A stretch of 52,655 nt of DNA, from NCBI GenBank assembly GCA_039028975.1, contig JBCCHB010000121.1, positions 1-52,655 on the forward strand, given 5' to 3'. The position numbers and the translations under genes were made by a program. The notes below the pieces were generated by a model, which saw only the letters and a list, made by a program, of their open reading frames with translations, was not told the DNA's origin and made no database searches. Position 1 is the stretch's first letter; every line of letters begins with the position of its first letter. Positions 33,540-40,546 of this stretch are shown here, piece after piece. This DNA comes from JAHBNG01 sp039028975 (GTDB lineage: Bacteria > Chloroflexota > Anaerolineae > Caldilineales > Caldilineaceae).

Positions 33540-35443
33540 CGCACTGGGTTGGATTCAATTCCCTTTTAGAAAAAAATCACCAAATTCAAAATATTGCCTC
33601 CCTACTCAACAAAATCAGGCAACAGGCCCAGCAATGGCTCACCAATCTCGGTCAGGCCTATGGCAACCTCCCCCAAGCCTTCCGCCTGATCTGGCAGGCC
33701 AGCCCCGGCGCGGCCTGGACCATGGCCGGGCTGGCCTTGTTAGGCGGCCTGCTGCCGCCAGCCTTCGCCTGGACCACCAAGCTGATCATCGACGGCGTCA
33801 CTGGCTTGAGCCAGCAGGGCGTGGCCCCGTGGACAGGTGTCACCACCATGCTGCCGGTGCTGCTATTGGAGTTGGTGCTGCTGCTCATTATGACCGCCAG
33901 CAACCAGACCCGAACGCTGATAGAGAAAATCCTGCATGGTCGCTTGGGGTTGCACATCAACGAGCAGATCATGGGCAAGGCATTGGGTCTGGATTTGAGC
34001 TACTTTGAAGAGGCCCAATTTTACGACAAGCTGCAAAATGCCCGCCAACAGGTCGACACCCGCACGCTGGATATCGTTGTCGAAAGCTTTGCCCTCTTTC
34101 GCAATCTCATCACTTTTGCCTTTTTTGCCATACTGCTGATCCGCTTCAGCCCCTGGCTCATCGTGATTCTCTTTGGCGCGACGCTCCCCAGCTTTGGTGC
34201 CCAGCACAAATTTGGTCGCCTCGTCTTTCGCCTGCAGAATAGTCAAGCGCCGGAGCGACGTCAACTGGACTACATCAGCACCCTCCTCACCGAAGACCGC
34301 TCGGCCAAAGAGGTCAAGCTCTTTGGTTTGGGGACTATGTTTCTACGACGCTATGCTAATCTCTTCTGGCAGCACTTCCACGCTGATACCAAACTGGCGC
34401 GGCGGCGTAGCCTGCTGAGCATTGGCTGGGGTACGCTAGGGTCGGTTAGCTACTACGGCGTGGCCTGCTGGATCCTCTTTGCCGCGCTGGGCCGACAGAT
34501 CACCCTGGGCGATGCGGTCCTCTTTTTAGAGGTCTTCCGCCAGAGCCACTGGATTGTGCAATCCCTGCTCGAAGCTTCATCCAAGCTCTACGAGAACAGC
34601 CTCTTTCTCAACAATCTCTTTGACTATTTAGCCCTAAAGCCACGTCGCCCAAGCGCCTCGGTTCCAAGCAAACTGCCCAGCCCAATGCACCAGGGCATCG
34701 AGTTTCGCAACGTCTCCTTTCGCTATCCTGGCCAAGAGTCGTGGGCGCTGCACGATGTAAACCTGACGCTGCATCCCAACGAAAAGCTAGCCGTAGTGGG
34801 GCTGAATGGTGCAGGCAAGACCACCCTGATCAAGCTGCTCACCGGCCTCTATGAACCGACCAAGGGCGAGATTCTGGTCGATGGTGTTGATCTGCGCCAG
34901 ATCGACCAGCAGGCATGGTGGCAGAAGGTGGGTGTCATCTTTCAAGACTTTATCCGCTACCAGCTCTCCGCCGCGGAAAATATCGGTGTGGGACAGGTTG
35001 AAGCGCTGGATCAACGCGCGCAGATTGAGGCCGCAGCCAAGCAAGGCGGCGCCGACGAGGTGGTCGATACGCTGCCCAAGGGCTATGACACCACACTGGG
35101 CAAATGGTTTGCAGAAGGGCATGAATTAAGCGGCGGCCAGTGGCAGAAGATTGCGCTCAGCCGCGCATTCATGCGCAACGCCGACATCCTGGTGCTGGAC
35201 GAACCGACGGCGGCCCTGGATGCTGAGCAGGAGCAGCGTATCTTTCAGCACTTCCGCCAGTTGACCGAGGGCAAAATGGCTATCCTTATTTCACACCGCT
35301 TTAGCACCGTGCGCATGGCCGACCGCATTGCTGTGATTGAAGGAGGGCGCATACAGGAGTTGGGGAGTCATGACGAGTTGATGGTGCGGGATGGGGAGTA
35401 TGCGAGGCTCTTTCGGATTCAGGCCGCGGGGTATCAGGAGTAA
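33536..35443 (+). CDS. MsbA-type ABC exporter (fused membrane and ATPase domains)
   Basis: The 635-residue half-transporter has six membrane helices between about 55 and 345, and an ATPase domain from about 380: Walker A GLNGAGKTT with lysine 428, Q-loop VIFQDF, signature LSGGQWQK (about 531), Walker B ILVLDEPT (about 555) and the H-loop histidine in LISHRFS. It would act as a homodimer. The MsbA/lipid-flippase class exports lipids, glycolipids or oligosaccharides, which fits export of the product of this cluster. The gene begins with an ATG overlapping the GT32 stop. The first 25 codons are A/T-rich and the rest is G/C-rich, so the coding sequence may be a join with the upstream operon. A truncated permease copy starts 2 bases after its stop. 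Confidence 0.9.
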   Translation: MTHWVGFNSLLEKNHQIQNIASLLNKIRQQAQQWLTNLGQAYGNLPQAFRLIWQASPGAAWTMAGLALLGGLLPPAFAWTTKLIIDGVTGLSQQGVAPWTGVTTMLPVLLLELVLLLIMTASNQTRTLIEKILHGRLGLHINEQIMGKALGLDLSYFEEAQFYDKLQNARQQVDTRTLDIVVESFALFRNLITFAFFAILLIRFSPWLIVILFGATLPSFGAQHKFGRLVFRLQNSQAPERRQLDYISTLLTEDRSAKEVKLFGLGTMFLRRYANLFWQHFHADTKLARRRSLLSIGWGTLGSVSYYGVACWILFAALGRQITLGDAVLFLEVFRQSHWIVQSLLEASSKLYENSLFLNNLFDYLALKPRRPSASVPSKLPSPMHQGIEFRNVSFRYPGQESWALHDVNLTLHPNEKLAVVGLNGAGKTTLIKLLTGLYEPTKGEILVDGVDLRQIDQQAWWQKVGVIFQDFIRYQLSAAENIGVGQVEALDQRAQIEAAAKQGGADEVVDTLPKGYDTTLGKWFAEGHELSGGQWQKIALSRAFMRNADILVLDEPTAALDAEQEQRIFQHFRQLTEGKMAILISHRFSTVRMADRIAVIEGGRIQELGSHDELMVRDGEYARLFRIQAAGYQE

Positions 35444-35445
35444 GA

Positions 35446-35595
35446 ATGCTAACCCGTTTACGTCTGCGCAAGATCCTGCGCGACCGCTGGAACTTCAAAA
35501 CCCGCACAACCCTGGTTGTTCTAACCATCGCCATCGCCATCGCCATCGGCGTTGGTGTCACGAAGCCAACTGAAAATATAGATGGAAAATACTAA
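35446..35595 (+). pseudogene. Truncated 5' copy of the FtsX-like permease gene
   Basis: From the ATG at 35446 (AGGAG 5 bases upstream, 2 bases after the ABC gene) the frame reads MLTRLRLRKILRDRWNFKTR, then TTLVVLTIAIAIAIG, almost identical to the start of the intact permease gene at 36518 for about 32 codons (roughly 90% at DNA level over about 96 bases). It then shows an expanded GCCATC run, loses similarity, and stops after 49 codons. The two copies are direct repeats flanking the toxin-antitoxin pair. Confidence 0.8.
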
Positions 35596-36023
35596 CGATG
35601 AGATCGATCAAGTATCCGAATCAATCCATCACCAGAGATGACTTCAATGCCAAGCTCTTTCAGCATCGCAACGATATCATCAGTCAATAGGTCGTTATCT
35701 ATCGTAACCAGATAATCGACCGAGCCATAAATTGCTGCTGCAATCACCTTGTCATCATCAGGATCGCGGCAGACACGCAAAGTCTCAAGAGGTTCAACAA
35801 ATTCGATATCATGAAGCAGGTGACTATGAAATGCACGGAGAAGTTCAGGATAAATCAAGGCTGTAACATCAGGATACTTTAGCACACGAGCGTACTCATC
35901 GACCAATGCCTGAGACGCAACCACTGTAAAACGAGCTGATTCCCAAGCCATCAACAAAGTGGCAAGTTCAGGAGGGCGGACCAAAGCGGCCACCAGTTGA
36001 TTTGTATCGAGCACAATGCGCAT
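35592..36023 (-). CDS. PIN-domain toxin
   Basis: The 143-residue protein begins at MRIVLDTNQLVAAL (an upstream in-frame start would lie in the antitoxin gene) and has the PIN acidic set: aspartate of VLDTN, glutamate of VDEYARVL, the DPDDDKVIAAA block and VTIDNDLL. These coordinate metal in the ribonuclease active site of VapC-like toxins; this member belongs to the COG1569-type PIN family. It overlaps no other gene start but follows the antitoxin gene with 7 bases between stop and start. It is on the minus strand within a plus-strand operon, between two copies of the permease 5' end. Confidence 0.85.
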   Translation of the reverse strand: MRIVLDTNQLVAALVRPPELATLLMAWESARFTVVASQALVDEYARVLKYPDVTALIYPELLRAFHSHLLHDIEFVEPLETLRVCRDPDDDKVIAAAIYGSVDYLVTIDNDLLTDDIVAMLKELGIEVISGDGLIRILDRSHR

Positions 36024-36030
36024 GAGCGAA

Positions 36031-36291
36031 TCAACTCTCAGTAGACGCTTGGCGGGCACGTTTAACTAGCGCCACAATCTCTTCGTTTGAAGGGGCACTA
36101 GGCGAAAATCCCCCGTTAATTGCCTTGCTGATGGCTGCACGCGTCGCTGCAAATCGTTTGCGTCGCTCTGGATCGGTCAATAGCTCGGCAAGCGACGGCA
36201 ATTTGATAATGAGGACACGTTCACCCACGGAGAGATCCGCAGGCACCTTAACTGTGTGATTCGCTTCGACTGTCGCAGTCCATGTGGTCAT
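36031..36291 (-). CDS. Antitoxin of the PIN toxin pair
   Basis: The 86-residue protein starts MTTWTATVEANHTVKVPADL, an AbrB/MazE-like swapped-hairpin strand pattern, followed by helices rich in Arg, Ala and Glu (LAELLTDPERRKRFAATR) that could wrap the toxin. Position directly upstream of a PIN gene, size and a strong AAGGAG ribosome binding site 8 bases before the ATG support an antitoxin. It would neutralise the toxin and repress the pair. The exact antitoxin family is uncertain. About 226 non-coding bases separate it from the intact permease gene; these include its promoter and small dyads (TCATCG/CGATGA). Confidence 0.72.
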   Translation of the reverse strand: MTTWTATVEANHTVKVPADLSVGERVLIIKLPSLAELLTDPERRKRFAATRAAISKAINGGFSPSAPSNEEIVALVKRARQASTES

Positions 36292-36517
36292 TGATTCACT
36301 CCTTATGATTAGATCGCCATCTGCAATTAGTGGCGTGAATCATCGTTTCGTCCACGCAAGCCCCCGGTGTGAAAGCCTGGCGGGTACGATGATCAATGCT
36401 CCATCAGTATACCATGATTGAGGCGGAAAATATAGTAGTGAGATGCACGTTATGCACTGTGTGGGTACTAAGAAAAGAGTGGTTGCAAACCATACTTAAC
36501 ACGATAAAAGATATCAA

Positions 36518-38947
36518 ATGCTAACCCGTTTACGTCTGAGCAAAATCCTGCGCGATCTCTGGAACTTCAAAACCCGCACGACCTTGGTCGTCCTGACCAT
36601 CGCCATCGGCGCCTTTGCCGTGGGCACGATTGCGCGCACGTGGGTGATTCTGTCCCGCGAACTGGCCCAGGAATACGCCAACGTCAACCCAGCCAGCATC
36701 ATCCTGTGGACGGATGGCCTCTTTCATGACGATCTGGTCAAGGCCGTACGCAAAATGCCAGAAGTTGCCGAGGCGGAAGGACGCTATCGCATGGACGTGC
36801 AGGTGCAGGTGGCCCCAGGCGAATGGCAGCTGCTGCAACTCAACGCGCTGGGGGATTTTCACGATCTGCGAGTTGATGTGATTACGTCTGATCATGGTGC
36901 GTGGCCGCCTCCGGAGCGCACGCTGCTGCTGGAACGGTCGTCGCTTCAAATGATCATGCCTGGATTAACACCAATGGTGACCATTGCCAATCCGCTCCTC
37001 ATTGAACTGTCCAGTAGCAAACAGCGAACGCTCACCCTCTCTGGCTTGGCCCATGACCTGGTGCGGTTTCCCACCCAGTTTTCGGGCATTCCCTATGGCT
37101 ATATCAACCAGGAGACGCTCGAGCGACTCATCGGCACCCGTGGCTACAATCGGCTCACCGTGGTTGCCGCCACCAATCGCACAGACGTGGCCCATCTGCA
37201 AGAGGTGGCCGAGCGCGTCAGCGACAAAGTTGCGGCCCACGGTCTGCGGGTGACAGGACGGCAGATCCCGCCACCGGGCACCCACCCACTGAACAACCTG
37301 ATCCAGCCCGCCCTCTACCTTTTGGCCGCCTTCAGCCTCTTCTCTCTGCTGTTGAGCGCAGTGTTGGTCTTCAACACCATGTCCGAAATTATGGTGCGCC
37401 AGGTGCGCCAGATCGGCATGATGAAGGCGATCGGTGCACGGCGTCGGGATCTGTTGGCCATCTACATGGGGTTGGTGCTGGCCTTCGGGTTGCTGGCCAT
37501 GTTTATCGCCGTGCCGCTGGCAACGATGGCGGCCCGTGGTTTTGCCAGTTTCATGGCTGGCCAGCTCAATTTTGACATTAGCGACTTCAGCCTGCCGCTG
37601 TGGGTCCACGGGCTGGACCTGCTCCTAGGCTGCGGACTGCCGGCGCTGGTGGCCTGGGTCCCTGTTGTGCGCGGCACCCAGGTGACGGTTCATGAGGCGA
37701 TACAGTTTACGGGTGCCACAGTCACGCAAAATGAGAAAGGACGCTTTGGCCAACTCCTGGGGCGCCTCCGTGGCCTACCCACGCCCCTCCTCTATCCGCT
37801 GCGTAACGTCTTCCGCCACAAGATTCGTCTGGCGCTGACCCTGCTCACGCTGACGTTGGCAGGGGCTATCTTCGTCATCGTCCTCAGCATCCAGGCCGCC
37901 CTGCTGAACACCATCGATGATGTATCGGGCTACTGGCGGCAGGATATCAAATTCTACATGCGTAGCACCCGCATTCAGATCGCAGAAGAGGCTGCCCAGC
38001 AGGTTCCGGGTGTTGTCTATGCCGAGGGTGAGCGGCTGGCTGCGGGCGCCGTGCGGCTATTGGAAGAGGAACAGGAGAGCAACACCAAGATCACCATCTT
38101 TGGCGTGCTACCCGATACCCGCTTTATCCGACCAACCTTGCTGCAAGGGCGCTGGCTCTTACCAGAAGATGAGAGTGCCATCGTACTCAACGTTGACCTG
38201 CTCGATGCCGAACCCGATCTTGCCGTGGGTGACGAGGTGCTCTTCCGCATCGGTGGTCGGGAGTCCACGTGGCGCATCGTGGGCATTGTCACCGGTCAAG
38301 TCATCGGCGGTGGTGGGTTGATGGATCCCATCGGCTACACCAATTACGACTACTTGGCCCAGGTGATGCATGTGCGTGGCAAGACGGGTCGCTTGCTCAT
38401 CGAAATCGCGGACCACGCGCCGGCAAATCAAGCGACGGTGGCGCGTGCGTTGGAGAAACACTTCAAAACGGTCGGTCTGCACATTAATCTGACCGAACTG
38501 AATACGCAGATTCGTACAGGGTTAGAAAATGTCTTTGGTATCCTGGTCAGCCTGCTCATCATCATCACCGTGTTGCTGGCGCTGGCGGGTGGGTTGGGGC
38601 TCATGGGCACAGTCAGCCACAGCGTGTTGGAGCGCACCAAGGAGTTTGCCATTATTCGCACCGTCGGCGGATCTGACCGCATGGTGGCCCAACTGGTCAT
38701 CATCGAAGGTGTTTTGATCGGGCTGCTCAGTTGGGGGTTGAGTACGCTATTGGCCGTGCCAGGCAGTCGCTGGCTCAGCGATCAGGTGGGTCTAATCTTT
38801 TTGAAGGTGCCGCTCAGCTATGTCTTTCCGCTGCGGGGGATTTTGCTCTGGTTGGGGGCCGTGATTCTGCTCTCGGCGCTGGCCAGCTTTTTGCCAGCGC
38901 GCAGTGCGGCACAGTTGTCGGTGCGGGAGGCGTTGGCGTATGAGTGA
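36518..38947 (+). CDS. FtsX/MacB-type ABC permease (two FtsX domains)
   Basis: The 809-residue protein has the duplicated FtsX/LolCE plan: an N-terminal helix (TTLVVLTIAIGAFAVGTI), a large extracytoplasmic domain (about 45-260), three helices (about 268-375, with VRQIGMMKAIGARRRDLL), a helix near 435, a second extracytoplasmic domain (about 455-665), and three C-terminal helices with TKEFAIIRTVGGSDRMVAQL. Such permeases pair with a MacB/LolD-type ATPase to move lipoproteins, lipids or peptides across the envelope or act as mechanotransducers. No such ATPase gene is in the window. A broken 5' copy directly after the ABC exporter suggests that the gene originally followed it without a gap. There is a poor ribosome binding site (AAAAGATATC) before this ATG. 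Confidence 0.85.
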   Translation: MLTRLRLSKILRDLWNFKTRTTLVVLTIAIGAFAVGTIARTWVILSRELAQEYANVNPASIILWTDGLFHDDLVKAVRKMPEVAEAEGRYRMDVQVQVAPGEWQLLQLNALGDFHDLRVDVITSDHGAWPPPERTLLLERSSLQMIMPGLTPMVTIANPLLIELSSSKQRTLTLSGLAHDLVRFPTQFSGIPYGYINQETLERLIGTRGYNRLTVVAATNRTDVAHLQEVAERVSDKVAAHGLRVTGRQIPPPGTHPLNNLIQPALYLLAAFSLFSLLLSAVLVFNTMSEIMVRQVRQIGMMKAIGARRRDLLAIYMGLVLAFGLLAMFIAVPLATMAARGFASFMAGQLNFDISDFSLPLWVHGLDLLLGCGLPALVAWVPVVRGTQVTVHEAIQFTGATVTQNEKGRFGQLLGRLRGLPTPLLYPLRNVFRHKIRLALTLLTLTLAGAIFVIVLSIQAALLNTIDDVSGYWRQDIKFYMRSTRIQIAEEAAQQVPGVVYAEGERLAAGAVRLLEEEQESNTKITIFGVLPDTRFIRPTLLQGRWLLPEDESAIVLNVDLLDAEPDLAVGDEVLFRIGGRESTWRIVGIVTGQVIGGGGLMDPIGYTNYDYLAQVMHVRGKTGRLLIEIADHAPANQATVARALEKHFKTVGLHINLTELNTQIRTGLENVFGILVSLLIIITVLLALAGGLGLMGTVSHSVLERTKEFAIIRTVGGSDRMVAQLVIIEGVLIGLLSWGLSTLLAVPGSRWLSDQVGLIFLKVPLSYVFPLRGILLWLGAVILLSALASFLPARSAAQLSVREALAYE

Positions 38948-38980
38948 GGAGCGTTGGCGTGAATGTTTAAGGGGTGTCCA

Positions 38981-39060
38981 GACCGTCAGGTGCAGGATCG
39001 GGAAGGACATTCTGGTTGGATCACGACTGGCTCACGGGGTGACGCTGCACCTGACAGGTC
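38981..39060. repeat. 80-bp inverted-repeat element, copy 1
   Basis: Ends are GACCGTCAGGTGCA (38981-38994) and TGCACCTGACAGGTC (39046-39060), complementary except for one missing base. Same family as 39110-39189 and 44918-44999. Confidence 0.75.
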
Positions 39061-39109
39061 GCGATCTGGTGGGCGACGTGGTCCCAAGGCCCCGTCAACG
39101 TCAACGAAC

Positions 39110-39189
39110 GACTTGTCAGGTTGGGCGTGGACCAGAGTCTTGCATCTGTCCAAACGCTGACCTAACGAGGCAATCCAACCTGACAAGTC
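39110..39189. repeat. 80-bp inverted-repeat element, copy 2
   Basis: Ends are perfect 15-base inverted repeats, GACTTGTCAGGTTGG (39110-39124) and CCAACCTGACAAGTC (39175-39189). CGAAC occurs on both sides (just before the left end and 1 base after the right end), possibly a trace of the target. Confidence 0.75.
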
Positions 39190-39247
39190 TCGAACCCTAG
39201 CGACACGATACGATTTAATACCTCATACGAATTACAAAAGAAATCAT

Positions 39248-40405
39248 ATGCTAACCATCCAACAGATCGACACAAATTCCCCCGACCAAGTCAACCGCTT
39301 CGTCGATATTCCCTATCGGCTCTACGCCAACTGCCCCCACTGGCTCCCACCGCCACGCGACCACGAAGCCAGCTACCTCAACGGCCAAGAGCATCCCTTC
39401 TACGAACACTCGGAGGCCGACTTCTTCATCGCCGTGCGCGACGGGCGAGACGTTGGGCGCATTGCCGTCCTCGCCCACGCCCTTGGCCACGAACTCTACG
39501 GCGTCAGCGAACCCCACTTCTACCTCTTCGAGTGTGAAGACGATCAGGAAGCAGCCAATGCTCTCTTCCAACAGGCCTTTGCTTGGGCCAGAGCCCGTGG
39601 CTTCAATAGCCTTGTCGGGCCGCTCGGTTTTACCGTATTAGACGGTCTTTGCCTACTGGTGGATGGATTCGACTATCCCCAAGTGACAACCATGAATCCC
39701 TACAACCCCGCCTATTACACAACCCTCATCGAAGCCGCTGGCTTTGTCCAATATGGTGAAGATACGGCTTCGTATCATCTGGATGTTGCCAACATTCATT
39801 TGCCTGCTTGGGTAGCGGAACTAGCCGAAAACGTCAAGCAAAAACACGATCTATACATGAGTAACCTGACCTCAATCGAGGAATTTCTGACGTTGGGGCC
39901 AGACCTACTGCAATTCTTGGCCATTGGCACGGGCAACGACCTATCTCGTCTTGAAAGTCGTTACATCATCCACCAAATACAATCCATGATTGACCCGCGC
40001 CTCATTCAAGTAATTCGTCGCCGCCAAGGGGGCGCTATCTCCAAACGCCGACCAGCCGAAGATGATATGGCCAAAGATGACATTGTGGCCGTCACCTTTG
40101 GCTTTCCCAATCTTGCAACGACCCTCAAGCAGGCCAACGGACAGGTTTCCACAGACGACTTGCGGACAGCCATGACAAACACAACAAGCATCATTGCCAA
40201 TGGCATCATGATCGACCCGGACTACCATATCATGGGACTCTCGGCCCTGCTCTTTTGTGAAATGACCGAAATGGCGCGCAAAGCCAACATACAAGATGCA
40301 TACATGGTCCACGTTGGCGGGCCTGACAATCGCATGGCCGATGATATGTCAGTTCTTGATGCACAGCCGGTTCATTGGCATCGCACGTACGCAAGAGAAG
40401 TATAA
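39248..40405 (+). CDS. GNAT-fold acyltransferase-like protein
   Basis: The 385-residue protein starts with the block FVDIPYRLYANCPHWLPPPR, then HPFYEHSEADFFIAVRDGRD followed by VGRIAVLAH, FYLFECEDDQEAANALFQQA and VGPLGFTVLDGLCLLVDGF. This order is typical of a family of about 380-residue proteins with a GNAT-like acyl-CoA N-acyltransferase fold. The usual acetyl-CoA loop is not clear, so acceptor and donor are open. In Caulobacter a GNAT-like protein acts as ceramide synthase (N-acyltransferase on the sphingoid base); beside an alpha-oxoamine synthase cluster the same role is attractive here, but that is inference. The ATG at 39248 is preceded by AAAAGAAATC. It lies 141 bases upstream of the PKS and is probably in the same unit or has its own promoter in between. 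Confidence 0.72.
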   Translation: MLTIQQIDTNSPDQVNRFVDIPYRLYANCPHWLPPPRDHEASYLNGQEHPFYEHSEADFFIAVRDGRDVGRIAVLAHALGHELYGVSEPHFYLFECEDDQEAANALFQQAFAWARARGFNSLVGPLGFTVLDGLCLLVDGFDYPQVTTMNPYNPAYYTTLIEAAGFVQYGEDTASYHLDVANIHLPAWVAELAENVKQKHDLYMSNLTSIEEFLTLGPDLLQFLAIGTGNDLSRLESRYIIHQIQSMIDPRLIQVIRRRQGGAISKRRPAEDDMAKDDIVAVTFGFPNLATTLKQANGQVSTDDLRTAMTNTTSIIANGIMIDPDYHIMGLSALLFCEMTEMARKANIQDAYMVHVGGPDNRMADDMSVLDAQPVHWHRTYAREV

Positions 40406-40434
40406 CGTAACAGCTACTCACAGCTAGGGTTCGT

Positions 40435-40440
40435 TATAAT
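40435..40440 (+). promoter_or_regulatory. Candidate -10 box for the PKS gene
   Basis: A perfect TATAAT lies 107 bases before the PKS ATG in the only gap of this part of the cluster. The spacing for a -35 box gives no TTGACA-like hexamer, so support is limited to the -10. Confidence 0.28.
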
Positions 40441-40546
40441 CGAGATCCGTGCACCCCATCAGGCCATCAAAGTACGCTTATACGTTTACAGAACGATTTT
40501 CTCATGGCCATGATTTTGAGGTCATTCAAACAGGAATATTGACGTT

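Larger units (their letters stand above)
38948..39247. other. Intergenic region with two 80-bp repeats
   Basis: The 300 bases between the permease and the GNAT-like gene are largely made of two 80-bp inverted-repeat elements (38981-39060 and 39110-39189). The last 50 bases are A/T-rich and hold the leader of the next gene. Confidence 0.7.
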
